Shown in pieces: positions 23,809 through 33,352 of a DNA stretch of 53,728 nucleotides. The stretch lies in the NCBI GenBank assembly GCA_045531205.1, contig JAZSDN010000031.1, positions 1 through 53,728 of the forward strand, given 5' to 3'. The stretch comes from JAZNQL01 sp045531205. GTDB taxonomy: Bacteria > Bacillota > Clostridia > UMGS1883 > UMGS1540. Each line of letters opens with the position of its first letter. Within the stretch, counting starts at the first letter, position 1. The position numbers and the translations under genes were made by a program. Below the pieces are notes generated by a model that worked only from the letters and a program-made list of their open reading frames with translations, was not told the DNA's origin and ran no database searches.

Positions 23809-26025
23809 ATGAACCTTTTGTTTGTAACAATTTCTTTTATATTTGGAACATACTTTTATGCCTGTACGGGTGAAGAATATATCATTGCAGGCTTTGTATG
23901 TGTTGCCTCAATGTGTTTTTTGTGGCAAAAGAGTAAAAAACTTAAAAATATTATAATATTTCTTTTTATAGCTGCACTAGCCTTTGGTTATGCAGCTATT
24001 TGTGATTATGTCAAAAACAAAAACAGTACATATTTTCAAGGTCAGGAATGTGAAATTTCGGGCAGAATTGCTAAAATAGAATACTCAAACGAAAACACAG
24101 ATAAAGTAACACTTAATGCAACCGAAATTACAGCAGGCTATTTGCATCTTAAAGGAAACTGTAAAGTTTTGTTGTATATACCCCGCACCGATGAAGCTTT
24201 GTATTCTTACGGAGATGTAATAAAAGTAACGGCAGAAATAAGCGATTATTCTTCAAAGCTTTCGGATTTTGATTATAAACATTATTATGCATCGCAAAAT
24301 ATAAATCTTATGGGCTTTGCCGAAGCAGACAGTGTAAAGGTACTTTATAATGACGTAAAATGGTGGAGAATAACCGATACAGCATACAAAATAAAAACCT
24401 TTGCAAATTCGGTAATAGAAAAGAATGTTCCTCATCCGCAAAACCAAATATTAAAAGGAATGGTAACAGGGGATAAAAGCCGCCTTCCAAAAGATGTATA
24501 TACAGAATTCCGCCAAAGCGGGATAGCACATATAATAGCCGTTTCGGGAATGCATATCAATATTATATTAAGTATCTTAATGAGCTTTTTGGGCATCTTC
24601 AAAATAAAAAGAAGAGTATTTTCAATAATTTTTTATCTGGCTTCAATATGGCTGTTTGTGTTAATAACGGGAGTACCTATGTCGGCTGTAAGGTCAGCGC
24701 TTATGATAACGCTTTATTTTACAGCAAACCTGTTAAGAAGAGAGGATTCAGGAGTATACGCACTTGCCCTTTCTATGCTTATAATACTTCTTTTTAACCC
24801 CTTTGCACTTTTTGATGTAGGACTTCAGCTTTCGGCGGGAGCGACATTGTCGCTTTTACTTTTTGCAGAGCCGTTTAATAAAGTAATAAGTAAAATTATA
24901 CCCCTGAAAATAAGCCGTATAATCTCGGCTTCTTTAGCCGCACAGCTTGGAACAATACCTATATGCATAATGGAGTTTTCTTCAGTTTCTTTAATAAGCC
25001 TTGTAACAAACTGCGCAATATGGATGTTAATTCCAGTTGTTATGTGGAGCGGAGTGCTTTTGATAGTAGCCTCATTTTTCCCTCTTTTAACTGCGCTTCT
25101 TTCGCTTTGCGTAACTGCGATAACAGCAGTTATAAGATTTATGGCACAGTTTTTATCAAACCTTCCATTTGCAGTACTTAATTTAAATAAACCCGATTCT
25201 GTTGATATACTTATATTTTTTATGATAATGAGCCTTGTCTACTTTATTATAAAAGGCAAAAAATCTCTTGCCGTAATATCTTCCGCCATAACACTCCTTA
25301 TCATTCTTATAAACTTTACTGCGGGAATAATTTTTCCAAGCATCAACGTTACATTTCTTAACACAAAAGGAGCAGGCGGAGCGTTAATCGAAAGCGGTAA
25401 AACCGCAGTTTTGATAGACGGAGGCGGAACGCCCTATTCCTATACACCCGAAAACGAAATTATAGAATATTTAAAACAAAAAGGAATAAAGCATGTAAAT
25501 GCCTTTATAACAAAGCCCGATATTGAAAGATGCGCTTCTTATAAAAAACTTATAGAAGAAGGCTATATAGAAAAACTTTTTATAGGAGAGAATAGCGAGG
25601 GCAGCTATAAGAAGGAAATTATGGAGTGCGTGGCGAAAAATAATATTGAAACAGTTTTTGTAAAAAATTATCACGCATACTATTTTGATGAAATAAAAAT
25701 AACAGTAACCGAAAACTGTGAATTTAATAATTACACTCTTAAATTCGGCAAGAAAAAGCTTATGTTTGCGGGCGGAATACCAAAAGAAATTACACCTTAT
25801 ATCTATAAGTGCGATATTCTTTTTATGTCAAAAGGGGAAAGCAACCACGAAAACAGCGAGCTTTTTGTTATGGAAGCTGCACCTTTGGCAGTTGTAACAA
25901 GTGACAGTAAAAGAAACTATAATTTAGACGATTTAAAGTTTATAAATCCCCAAAAAAGCGGGAAAGTGTGTATGAAGTTTAATAAAAATCAGCTTATAAA
26001 GCTTACTTTGAAAAGGGAAGAATAA
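23809..26025 (+). CDS. comEC: ComEC/Rec2-type DNA-uptake channel protein, degenerate MBL domain
   Basis: ComEC forms the inner-membrane channel for transforming DNA. The 738-residue protein has two N-terminal hydrophobic segments, an OB-like extracytoplasmic domain (about 75-170, ECEISGRIAKIEY), and the competence domain with SGIAHIIAVSGMHINIILSI (about 237-256) and many helices. A C-terminal metallo-beta-lactamase-like domain follows. That domain keeps the AVLIDGG strand, but where other ComEC proteins have THxHxDH this one reads FITKPDIERC. The metal ligands are missing, so nuclease activity of this domain is unlikely. It lies six bases after typA and its stop is one base before holA. Confidence 0.88.
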   Translation: MNLLFVTISFIFGTYFYACTGEEYIIAGFVCVASMCFLWQKSKKLKNIIIFLFIAALAFGYAAICDYVKNKNSTYFQGQECEISGRIAKIEYSNENTDKVTLNATEITAGYLHLKGNCKVLLYIPRTDEALYSYGDVIKVTAEISDYSSKLSDFDYKHYYASQNINLMGFAEADSVKVLYNDVKWWRITDTAYKIKTFANSVIEKNVPHPQNQILKGMVTGDKSRLPKDVYTEFRQSGIAHIIAVSGMHINIILSILMSFLGIFKIKRRVFSIIFYLASIWLFVLITGVPMSAVRSALMITLYFTANLLRREDSGVYALALSMLIILLFNPFALFDVGLQLSAGATLSLLLFAEPFNKVISKIIPLKISRIISASLAAQLGTIPICIMEFSSVSLISLVTNCAIWMLIPVVMWSGVLLIVASFFPLLTALLSLCVTAITAVIRFMAQFLSNLPFAVLNLNKPDSVDILIFFMIMSLVYFIIKGKKSLAVISSAITLLIILINFTAGIIFPSINVTFLNTKGAGGALIESGKTAVLIDGGGTPYSYTPENEIIEYLKQKGIKHVNAFITKPDIERCASYKKLIEEGYIEKLFIGENSEGSYKKEIMECVAKNNIETVFVKNYHAYYFDEIKITVTENCEFNNYTLKFGKKKLMFAGGIPKEITPYIYKCDILFMSKGESNHENSELFVMEAAPLAVVTSDSKRNYNLDDLKFINPQKSGKVCMKFNKNQLIKLTLKREE

Positions 26026-26026
26026 T

Positions 26027-27016
26027 ATGAGCTATGAACAGATGAAGAAGCAGCTTTCCGAAAAAAAGCCTGCAAATTTGTATCATTTTTTTGGAGAAGA
26101 AAGCTTTCTTAAAAATCACTATATATCAAAAATAAAAGAGCTTTTAGTAGATGCCGATACCGCCTGCTTTAACTACGTTGAGTTTGACGGGACAATTTCG
26201 GCAGAGGATTTTGAAGGTGCAGTGCTAACCCCTCCTTTAATGAGCGATAAAAAGGTTGTATACTTAAAGGATACAGGTATTTTTTCTAATTCTCAGGTGC
26301 CTGCTGCAGATATATTTTCCGATATGCCAGACTATCTTTATATAATATTAAATGAAGATAAGTTTGATAAGAGAAACGCATCCTATAAAGCATTTTCAAA
26401 AAACGGAATATCTGTTGAATGTGCAAAAAGAACCCGTGCCGAAATAAAGCTTTATGTATCAAAGGATTTAGCAAAACGAAAAAAGAAAATATCCCCCGCC
26501 GATATGGAATATCTTTTGGACGTAGTGGGGAACGATATGTACTCTGTTATAGCATCACTCGATAAGCTGTCTGCTTATATCGAAGATAAAGATACAGTTA
26601 CAAAAACAGAAATAGATGCCGTTTTAGTACGTGAGTTTATGAGTGCTGAGTACATTTTAACCGATGCACTTATAAAAGGTGACAGAAAAAAGAGCTTTGA
26701 AGCCTTATACGAACTTTTTGCAATGCAGACAGACGCAGTAAGACTTCTTTATATAATAGCATCTGCATATTTAAGTGTATACAAAGCCGCAGCCCTTTTA
26801 GCAGACAGAATGCCCCAAGATAAAGTAGCCGCAGAGCTTAAACTTCCAGGAACATTTTTAGCAAAAAAATATATAAACCTCGCATCAGGAGCAAAGCTTG
26901 AGGATTTTGCAAAAGCCATAGAGCTTATACAGGATGCCGATTACAGAATTAAACTTGGACTTATAAAACCTAATCTTTGTATAGAAACCTTGTGTTCACA
27001 GCTTTTGGCAATTTAA
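26027..27016 (+). CDS. holA: DNA polymerase III subunit delta
   Basis: HolA is the clamp-loader delta subunit that opens the sliding clamp. The 329-residue protein fits the family: NLYHFFGEESFLKNHYISKI at about 17-36, the FDGTISAEDFEGAVLTPPLM region, KKVVYLKD, and the later VVGNDMYSVIASLDKLSAYI. It follows comEC by one base, a pairing that is conserved in many Firmicutes, and has a weak GGGAAG site. A terminator is not obvious; an AT-rich gap of 95 bases follows. Confidence 0.92.
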   Translation: MSYEQMKKQLSEKKPANLYHFFGEESFLKNHYISKIKELLVDADTACFNYVEFDGTISAEDFEGAVLTPPLMSDKKVVYLKDTGIFSNSQVPAADIFSDMPDYLYIILNEDKFDKRNASYKAFSKNGISVECAKRTRAEIKLYVSKDLAKRKKKISPADMEYLLDVVGNDMYSVIASLDKLSAYIEDKDTVTKTEIDAVLVREFMSAEYILTDALIKGDRKKSFEALYELFAMQTDAVRLLYIIASAYLSVYKAAALLADRMPQDKVAAELKLPGTFLAKKYINLASGAKLEDFAKAIELIQDADYRIKLGLIKPNLCIETLCSQLLAI

Positions 27017-27032
27017 AAAAACTTTACATTTA

Positions 27033-27061
27033 TTAACTATTTTGTCATAGTTTTATGATAA
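27033..27061 (+). promoter_or_regulatory. Possible promoter of the glycosyltransferase gene
   Basis: TTAACT (27033-27038) and TGATAA (27056-27061) are 17 bp apart in an AT-rich gap. The match is imperfect, and other overlapping hexamers (TTGTCA at 27042) are possible. Confidence 0.35.
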
Positions 27062-27111
27062 AATAAAAATATAAAGATAAAGAACAAAAGATAAACGAAA
27101 GGGATACTCCA

Positions 27112-28005
27112 ATGATATCAGTCATAGTTCCTCTTTATAACGAGGAAAAAGTAATTAACGAAACATACAAAAGACTTACTTTGGTGCTTTCGGACGAAGA
27201 ATATGAAATCATTTTTGTAAATGACGGCAGCCGCGATAAAACTGTGCCCATGGCACGGGAAATTGCGGACAAGGATAACAGAATAAAGCTTATATCTTTT
27301 TCAAGAAACTTCGGACATCAGACGGCAGTAACCGCGGGTATCGACCATGCAGAAGGGGATGCCGTGGTTATAATAGATGCAGACCTTCAGGACCCTCCCG
27401 AGGTTATTCCCAAAATGATAGAAAAGTGGCGTGAAGGATATGAAATAGTTTACGGCAAACGCATAAAAAGAAAAGGCGAAACCTTTTTCAAAAAAGCAAC
27501 AGCCGCAGTATTTTATAAAATCTTAAATCGCCTTACCGAGGTTGAAATTCCCGAAAATGCGGGAGATTTCAGACTTTTAGATAAAAAGGTATGCGACGTT
27601 ATGAGGCAAAGCCGCGAGCATAACAGATATTTAAGAGGACTTTCTGCATGGGCAGGCTTTTCGCAGTATCCCCTTGAATTTGTAAGGGAAGAAAGGTTTG
27701 CAGGAACAACAGAATACACTCTTAAAAAGATGTTAAAGCTGGCAGAAGACGGGCTTATGTCATTTTCGTATAAACCCTTAAAACTGCCGGGCGTTCTCGG
27801 AACAATTGTTACCTTGGGTGCTGTTATATATCTTATATCCTCACTTTTTGGGTATGGAGATATACAAAATGCAATTTCTTATATACTTGACGGATTCATT
27901 CTTATGTCCATAAGCATAGTAGGCCAATATATTTCAAGAATATTTGACGAAGCGAAGGGCAGACCTCTGTATATAATAAAAGAAAAATACGGATTTAAAG
28001 ATTAA
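27112..28005 (+). CDS. Polyisoprenyl-phosphate glycosyltransferase, GT2 family
   Basis: This is a membrane-associated family 2 glycosyltransferase of the GtrB/DPM1-like type that moves a sugar from a nucleotide donor to undecaprenyl phosphate. The 297-residue protein has the GT-A domain with SVIVPLYNEE (3-12), VNDGSRDKT, IDADLQDPP (metal-binding DxD-like) and GDFRLLDKKV. Two C-terminal membrane helices follow (about 228-246 and 257-278), then GRPLYIIKEKYG. AAAGGGA precedes the ATG. It is about 20-40 residues shorter than many relatives at the C-terminus. The linked flippase or acceptor genes are not nearby. Confidence 0.9.
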   Translation: MISVIVPLYNEEKVINETYKRLTLVLSDEEYEIIFVNDGSRDKTVPMAREIADKDNRIKLISFSRNFGHQTAVTAGIDHAEGDAVVIIDADLQDPPEVIPKMIEKWREGYEIVYGKRIKRKGETFFKKATAAVFYKILNRLTEVEIPENAGDFRLLDKKVCDVMRQSREHNRYLRGLSAWAGFSQYPLEFVREERFAGTTEYTLKKMLKLAEDGLMSFSYKPLKLPGVLGTIVTLGAVIYLISSLFGYGDIQNAISYILDGFILMSISIVGQYISRIFDEAKGRPLYIIKEKYGFKD

Positions 28006-28055
28006 CATTAAAAAAACTGCCCTTCTTAAAAATAAAAAATAAAGGAGAGTCAGTT

Positions 28056-28580
28056 ATGAAAACAACATTTGTAGGAAGAAAAATTGAAGTTAGCGATCGC
28101 ATTAAAAATGCAGTTGACAAACAGCTTTCAAAGCTTGATAAGTTTTTTGGCGACGATGCCGATGCACGCATAACCGTTTCCGAAGGCAAGGGTAAAATAA
28201 CTGTTGAAGCAACAATTTATCACAAAGGAATGATTTACAGGGCAGAGGAAACAAATACCGATGCTATGTTTGCAATAGACAGAATTTCAGACCTTATTGA
28301 ACGACAGATAAGAAAGAACAAAACAAGACTTGAAAAACGCCTTAGGGAAACCGCATTTGTAAAACAGGATACCGAAGCTTTTGAAGAAGAAAAGGAATTT
28401 AAAATAATCAAAAGCAAACGTCACTCTGTAAAACCCATGAGTGCAGAGGAAGCTATTTTGCAAATGAATCTTTTGGGACACGAATTTTATATTTTCAAAT
28501 CAGATACAGATAATTTAACAAGCGTTGCATATAAAAGAAAAGACGGAAACTACGGCATAATAGAAGCAGAGGAAGAATAA
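28056..28580 (+). CDS. hpf: Ribosome hibernation promoting factor, long form
   Basis: HPF binds the 30S decoding region and drives 100S ribosome dimer formation in resting cells. The 174-residue protein has the N-terminal RaiA/S30AE domain (1-100, MKTTFVGRKIEVSDRIKNAV). An acidic linker follows, then the C-terminal dimerisation domain (about 118-174, KRHSVKPMSAEEAILQMNLL, HEFYIFKSDTD). Presence of both domains identifies the long Firmicute form. AAAGGAGAG precedes the ATG. A GC-rich hairpin follows the stop. Confidence 0.94.
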   Translation: MKTTFVGRKIEVSDRIKNAVDKQLSKLDKFFGDDADARITVSEGKGKITVEATIYHKGMIYRAEETNTDAMFAIDRISDLIERQIRKNKTRLEKRLRETAFVKQDTEAFEEEKEFKIIKSKRHSVKPMSAEEAILQMNLLGHEFYIFKSDTDNLTSVAYKRKDGNYGIIEAEEE

Positions 28581-28583
28581 AGT

Positions 28584-28602
28584 GCGGGGCATTCTGCCCC
28601 GC
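28584..28602 (+). other. GC-rich hairpin between hpf and rnmV
   Basis: GCGGGGC (28584-28590) and GCCCCGC (28596-28602) are perfect arms around ATTCT, four bases after the hpf stop. The following run (CCGAAATTTT) is a poor terminator tail. It could attenuate, stabilise the hpf mRNA end, or be a short dispersed repeat of the TGCGGGGC type. Confidence 0.5.
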
Positions 28603-28616
28603 CCGAAATTTTATGT

Positions 28617-29231
28617 ATGAGAGTAAAAGAAGCCATTATTGTTGAAGGAACCTACGACAAAATAAAACTTGATTCCATTCTTTCTGCAACCGTCATCACA
28701 GCTGACGGTTTTTCTTTGTTTTCGGATAAAGAAAAGAAAGATTACATAAAAGACCTTGCAAAAAAATGCGGAATAATAGTATTTACCGATTCCGACCGTG
28801 CAGGGTTTTTAATTCGTAACCATATAAAGGGTTTTGTGCACGAGGGAAAGGTTTTGCACGCCTATATTCCCGATATAAAAGGGAAAGAAAAACGCAAATC
28901 AAAACCGTCGAAGGAAGGGTTTTTGGGAGTTGAAGGAGTAAATCCCGATATTATAAAAAATGCAATAATAGCCTCGGGAGCAACAGTTTTAGGGGAAGAA
29001 GAGTGCAAAAATATAAATCCTGTTACCCTTACGGATTTTTATGAAGATATGCTTTGCGGAGCAAAAAACAGCAGGGAAAGAAGAATTGAACTTTCAAAAA
29101 TTCTTTCGCTACCAAAGAGAATTTCCACCCACGCACTATTAGCTGCAGTAAACACTTTATACGGCTATGAAAAATATAAAGAGGCGGTTGCCTTAATAGA
29201 TAAGGAGACAAAAGAATGCTTGGAACAATAG
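28617..29231 (+). CDS. rnmV: Ribonuclease M5 (Toprim) family protein
   Basis: RNase M5 performs the final maturation of 5S rRNA in Firmicutes. The 204-residue protein has the Toprim fold: EAIIVEGTYDKIKLD (5-19) supplies the catalytic glutamate and FTDSDRAGFLIRNHI (about 57-71) the DxD metal site. KSKPSKEGFLGVEGVNPDII and the C-terminal extension fit RnmV. There is no recognisable Shine-Dalgarno sequence before the ATG; the upstream bases are the tail of a GC hairpin, so translation may be weak or coupled. The 3' end overlaps the DUF554 gene by 16 bases. Confidence 0.85.
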   Translation: MRVKEAIIVEGTYDKIKLDSILSATVITADGFSLFSDKEKKDYIKDLAKKCGIIVFTDSDRAGFLIRNHIKGFVHEGKVLHAYIPDIKGKEKRKSKPSKEGFLGVEGVNPDIIKNAIIASGATVLGEEECKNINPVTLTDFYEDMLCGAKNSRERRIELSKILSLPKRISTHALLAAVNTLYGYEKYKEAVALIDKETKECLEQ

Positions 29232-29893
29232 TAAACGTAATAGCAGTTTTGGCAGGAAGTATGCTTGGGCTTTTATTTAAAAAAGGCCTGCCAAAGAACT
29301 TCAGCAATACAATAATGAACGGACTTGCTCTTTGCGTTATGTATATAGGAATATCGGGTGCTCTTTCCGGAGAAAATACTTTAATACTTATTCTTTCCAT
29401 GGTAATAGGAGCAATTATAGGCTCACTTTTAAAGCTTGACACAAGAATACACGCCCTTGGCGATAAACTGCAAGCAAGGTTTTCCAAAGGAGGAGAATCA
29501 ACAATAGCAGAAGGCTTTGTAACCTCAACCCTTCTTTTTTGTGTAGGGGCTATGTCCATTGTCGGCTCGCTTCAAAGCGGACTTACGGGCGACCACAGCA
29601 CAATATATACAAAATCGCTTATCGACTTTACATCGGCAATTATTTTAACCTCGCAGCTTGGAATAGGCGTAGCTTTTTCAGTTTTGCCCCTTTTTATATA
29701 TCAGGGAAGTATAGTACTTCTTGCCTCGGTTTTGTCACCGGTGTTAAGTAGTACAGTTATAGCCGAAATGAGTTGTGTAGGCTATGTTATTATAGTAGGT
29801 CTGTCCCTCAATATGTTAGGGCTTACAAAAATCAAAGTTATGGATTATATCCCCGCAATATTTTTGCCCATCCTATTATGTCTTTTTATGTAA
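29216..29893 (+). CDS. DUF554 family membrane protein
   Basis: This 225-residue integral membrane protein of the DUF554 (YdfK/YqgA) family has unknown function. It starts MLGTIVNVIAVLAGSMLGL, the usual entry, and has six to seven hydrophobic segments. The conserved FVTSTLLFCVGAMSIVGSLQ (about 101-120) and the DFTSAIILTSQLGIGVAFS segment are present. AAGGAG lies just before the ATG, inside the end of rnmV. Overlap of 16 bases implies translational coupling. A bidirectional terminator follows. Confidence 0.92.
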   Translation: MLGTIVNVIAVLAGSMLGLLFKKGLPKNFSNTIMNGLALCVMYIGISGALSGENTLILILSMVIGAIIGSLLKLDTRIHALGDKLQARFSKGGESTIAEGFVTSTLLFCVGAMSIVGSLQSGLTGDHSTIYTKSLIDFTSAIILTSQLGIGVAFSVLPLFIYQGSIVLLASVLSPVLSSTVIAEMSCVGYVIIVGLSLNMLGLTKIKVMDYIPAIFLPILLCLFM

Positions 29894-29905
29894 ACAACAT
29901 AAAGT

Positions 29906-29936
29906 ACAAAAACGGCAGTGTAAACACTGCCGTTTA
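29906..29936. terminator. Bidirectional terminator between convergent operons
   Basis: AAAACGGCAGTG and CACTGCCGTTT pair around TAAA between the DUF554 gene and the lipid-kinase gene. Confidence 0.85.
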
Positions 29937-29947
29937 ATATATTTTCT

Positions 29948-30823
29948 TTAAACATTTATCGCTTTTTCTTTTATTGCTGTCTTTACCTTGTATTCTAAAA
30001 CATCGGTAATTGTTTCCCCGTCTATTTGCAAAGGTGAGGGCCTGTCAAAAACTACTGAAATTTCGTGCCCGGTGTGCGAAGCCACAATTTTTTTGTATTT
30101 AATATGTGCTCCCTTAAAAACAGTAGCAAAAATAGACAGAAGCTGAAAACGGTTACAGTTATGCGCTAAAATAAGCGAAACACTTTTTTCTCTGTTAAGT
30201 CTGTCCTGCATAGGAGTAATCATCATACCTCCGCCAAAGTAACGCCCGTTCATTGTAGGCGAAAGCCATACATTCTTGTATTTAAAATGCTTCCCGTCAA
30301 CAAAAACATCAGCGTTGCAGGGCTTAAAAGCATATAAAAGACCTTTTAGGGCAATAAGAGTATAGTTTTTAGTTTTTTTACCTAAAGAGCGTTGCCTGTC
30401 ACCCTCCATACAACAGTATCCATCAATGCCAAATCCCACATTGTTTAAAAATTTGTATGTTCTTCCTTTTATGGTAACAGCAGGCAGATTCATTAAATAT
30501 TGCTTAACAGAAAAAGGAGCACATCCAACATCAAAACCAAGATCCTTTAAAAAATCATTTCCGCTTCCTGTTGCAAAATAAAGAATGTCATTTTCAGGGA
30601 GAGCGTCAACCGAGTTTATAAATCGGTTTAAGGTTCCATCGCCGCCGCAAATAACTACCACATCGGAAACCGAGAGCTTTTTGAAAAAAGAATTATAATC
30701 AAAAATTTCTGTCATATCCAAAAATTCAATATCGTTTTGGGGCAGGAATTTTTTAATGCTAAAAGCTTTTTCCTTACCTTGTCCGTTGCACGATAAAGGA
30801 TTAAATAAAACAAAATATTTCAC
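29948..30823 (-). CDS. Diacylglycerol/lipid kinase family protein
   Basis: This 291-residue DagK/YegS-like lipid kinase probably phosphorylates a lipid alcohol such as diacylglycerol. It has the catalytic-domain motif VVICGGDGTLNRFI (about 55-68), ATGSGNDFLKDLGF (about 84-97), and a C-terminal domain ending in SPLQIDGETI. It starts with GTG behind AAGAGAGA, 24 bases after the SLH gene stop. It is the last gene of a five-gene minus-strand operon with the MacAB-like exporter. Confidence 0.88.
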   Translation of the reverse strand: MKYFVLFNPLSCNGQGKEKAFSIKKFLPQNDIEFLDMTEIFDYNSFFKKLSVSDVVVICGGDGTLNRFINSVDALPENDILYFATGSGNDFLKDLGFDVGCAPFSVKQYLMNLPAVTIKGRTYKFLNNVGFGIDGYCCMEGDRQRSLGKKTKNYTLIALKGLLYAFKPCNADVFVDGKHFKYKNVWLSPTMNGRYFGGGMMITPMQDRLNREKSVSLILAHNCNRFQLLSIFATVFKGAHIKYKKIVASHTGHEISVVFDRPSPLQIDGETITDVLEYKVKTAIKEKAINV

Positions 30824-30847
30824 AAAAATCTCTCTCTTTCGGTTTTA

Positions 30848-33343
30848 TTATTTATCGGTAGCAATAATAACTCTTATACGGCTGCCTCCGTTTGAATTTG
30901 TATCATAATATCCGCTTACAGAATATAAATCCATATTTTCAATAAGCTCTGAAAGAGGAATCAAAGAATATCCGTTACTGTAACTTCTTTTGTAAACCGA
31001 AACAGTATCGCTCATTTTGTATATGTTCGAGGTTGTTTCAAAGGTTGTGTAACTTAAATCAGTTGCAAGTCCTTCAGTTTTTGCAAGAGCCGTCATTCCT
31101 GTAACAGAACCGTTCTGGCTTATTTCAAGCTGAATTCCCTGATTTTTACCCGTGTTGTAAGCAGAACCTTGTGTAGAAAAGCTTTTTTGCTGACTGCCTG
31201 TCATATAAGTATAACTGCCAAAAACACTCATGTCACTGTTTGTAGTATTTGAATCAATAAGGACACCATAAGAATACATATCCCCGGTAATATTCTTTAC
31301 AATAAGAGTATCAATTTCGTTTTGAGCGTTATATCCTGCATACAAAATGCTTCCCGATGCAAGATATACCCCGTCAAGCCTTTTGGGGAAAACCGTGGTA
31401 TAAAGCCCTGTTTTAGAGGAAGATGTAGTCGAAACATCCAGAATATTTATATGGTTTGCAAGAATGTGGCTTGATTCCGCGCTTCCGTCATCCAAACACT
31501 TGCTGTCCCAGTCAAAAGTTCCGAAAATGTTTTTTTGTGCCGAAAAAGATGCAGCATAAGCCAAGGAATCCGAAAAAGTAACCTTTACAACAGAGTTTTT
31601 AAGATTCGAGTAATCAGCTTTCGCAGCATATTTATAACTGTTTCCCTCGGGGGTAACCAGTGTAAAATAATTGCTTGTATATTTATTTAAGTCAGAATCA
31701 ATAAATTCGTCAGTACCCGTAGCTGTAAGATATCCGTAAACAACAGTGTTTTCGGGAGAAATAACATCAGCAATTTCCCCGTCTTTTCCTAAAAGAAGAG
31801 TAACAGTATCCCCATATTCGAATATACCGCTTGAAGATAACTTGTTAAAAGCCTTAACGCTTTCTATTTTATATGATGTGCCTGAAACGGTAACACTTGT
31901 TAAAGAGTCACGGTTTGGAGAAGCACTCTCATAAATACCCGTAATTTTTTTAGAATAAGCAAGCACCATATTAAGGTCTTTTGAATAATAAACAATATCA
32001 TTCAAAGCAATTTCGGACTTTGAAACCTTTGAGCCATTTTTCATAAAAACAGTAGAAGAGTTCAAATCAAAATCGGCTAAAGTCTGTAAAGATAAAACTG
32101 TAACAGGACCGTTCATTTCGCCTTCCTGATAGCTTATATAGTCAACATTACCATCCGTTGCGTACTTTACAAAAACAGTATCGCCAAGCGACATAATGTT
32201 CTTTAAAGCCGAGTAAGTTGTTTTTTGATTTTCGTTATAAGCGGTAGTAGAATCAGAAAGAGAAATTTCACCCATCTGTCCGTCTTTGTAAGTTACAATA
32301 GAGTTTCCTACAACCGAGTAAACAGTAAACTTGTCAAGCGCTGAAATTTCGGGTGATGAGTTGTCCTTTAGCAAAGCATATTGCAAAGAAGAACGCTCAT
32401 CCGAGAAAACAAGGAAGGTATCACCCTTTGAGGCAGCTGCCACAGCACTTTCGTAATTTACCTTTCCCGATTTATAGTATACAGTAAGATTATCCGAAAA
32501 GTCAAGCAAATTTCCGTTTAAAACAAGGTCGGAGCCTACAGTAGAGGTAACAGTATACTCTGTAACTGTTTGATTATTTTTAACAAACGAAACAAGAGTA
32601 TCGCCGTCTTTTATAATAGCAGTACCGCTTCTGCCTATTTCAGAATAATCAAAATCAGTATTTATATAATAAGTGCCAGCACTTGTTATAACCTTGCCCG
32701 TACCAAGAGTATTGTCCTCGCGGTTTGTAGCAATTAAAATTACATCCTCAATTAAATTGCAGTCAAACGATGAAACAAGTTTTGTGCCTGAATTTTTCAT
32801 ATTTGTATTTAAAGTATTGTAAATTAATGTTGCAACCTGCCTTCTTGTTAAAAAGTCACCTATATTTGCATTTACATCCTTTGTAATTTCAAGGTTGTTT
32901 GCAAGCCCCATCTGACCGTAAGGCCACGATATACCAAAAGAATCGTCAGTATATCCCAAAACCTTAAGCATAATTGTAACAGCTTCTTCAAGCTTTACAA
33001 GGTTATCGGGGCGGAAGGTTGCATCAAGATAGCCCGTGCAAAGCGAGTTTGACATTGCAGTCATAATATAAGGCGAAGCCCAGTGAGTGTATGGAACATC
33101 CGAAAAAGGCGAAACCGAAAGACCTGTTGCAACCGAGTTTCTGTATTCGGACGAAGCAACCGCCATTTTTGTAAATTCGGCTCTCGAAACATAGTCGTCA
33201 AGTCTTAAATTTCCGTCAGGGTCTCCCTTCATAATATTAAGTTCATATAAAAGAGCAGTTGCACCCGTATCGCTTGCATCGGCACAAATACCAAGAGAAA
33301 AGAGCATCAAAATAGACATCAATATACATAATAATTTTTTCAT
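30848..33343 (-). CDS. SLH-domain surface protein, 831 aa
   Basis: This exported protein has a signal peptide (about 1-22) and N-terminal SLH-type domains. FSDVPYTHWASPYIMTAM with GYLDATFRPDNLVKLEEAV (about 79-125) is the clearest. The flanking copies (KGDPDGNLRLDDYVSRAEF near 40 and GDFLTRRQVATLIYNTL near 165) are degenerate. The rest is a long Ser/Thr/Asp-rich beta region without a catalytic motif, with repeated short 'GD TV' and 'VDYISYQ' patterns. GAGGTG precedes the ATG. It sits nine bases after the permease gene, so it is cotranscribed with the MacAB-like exporter and may be its cargo or anchor. Confidence 0.85.
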   Translation of the reverse strand: MKKLLCILMSILMLFSLGICADASDTGATALLYELNIMKGDPDGNLRLDDYVSRAEFTKMAVASSEYRNSVATGLSVSPFSDVPYTHWASPYIMTAMSNSLCTGYLDATFRPDNLVKLEEAVTIMLKVLGYTDDSFGISWPYGQMGLANNLEITKDVNANIGDFLTRRQVATLIYNTLNTNMKNSGTKLVSSFDCNLIEDVILIATNREDNTLGTGKVITSAGTYYINTDFDYSEIGRSGTAIIKDGDTLVSFVKNNQTVTEYTVTSTVGSDLVLNGNLLDFSDNLTVYYKSGKVNYESAVAAASKGDTFLVFSDERSSLQYALLKDNSSPEISALDKFTVYSVVGNSIVTYKDGQMGEISLSDSTTAYNENQKTTYSALKNIMSLGDTVFVKYATDGNVDYISYQEGEMNGPVTVLSLQTLADFDLNSSTVFMKNGSKVSKSEIALNDIVYYSKDLNMVLAYSKKITGIYESASPNRDSLTSVTVSGTSYKIESVKAFNKLSSSGIFEYGDTVTLLLGKDGEIADVISPENTVVYGYLTATGTDEFIDSDLNKYTSNYFTLVTPEGNSYKYAAKADYSNLKNSVVKVTFSDSLAYAASFSAQKNIFGTFDWDSKCLDDGSAESSHILANHINILDVSTTSSSKTGLYTTVFPKRLDGVYLASGSILYAGYNAQNEIDTLIVKNITGDMYSYGVLIDSNTTNSDMSVFGSYTYMTGSQQKSFSTQGSAYNTGKNQGIQLEISQNGSVTGMTALAKTEGLATDLSYTTFETTSNIYKMSDTVSVYKRSYSNGYSLIPLSELIENMDLYSVSGYYDTNSNGGSRIRVIIATDK

Positions 33344-33352
33344 ATAAACACC

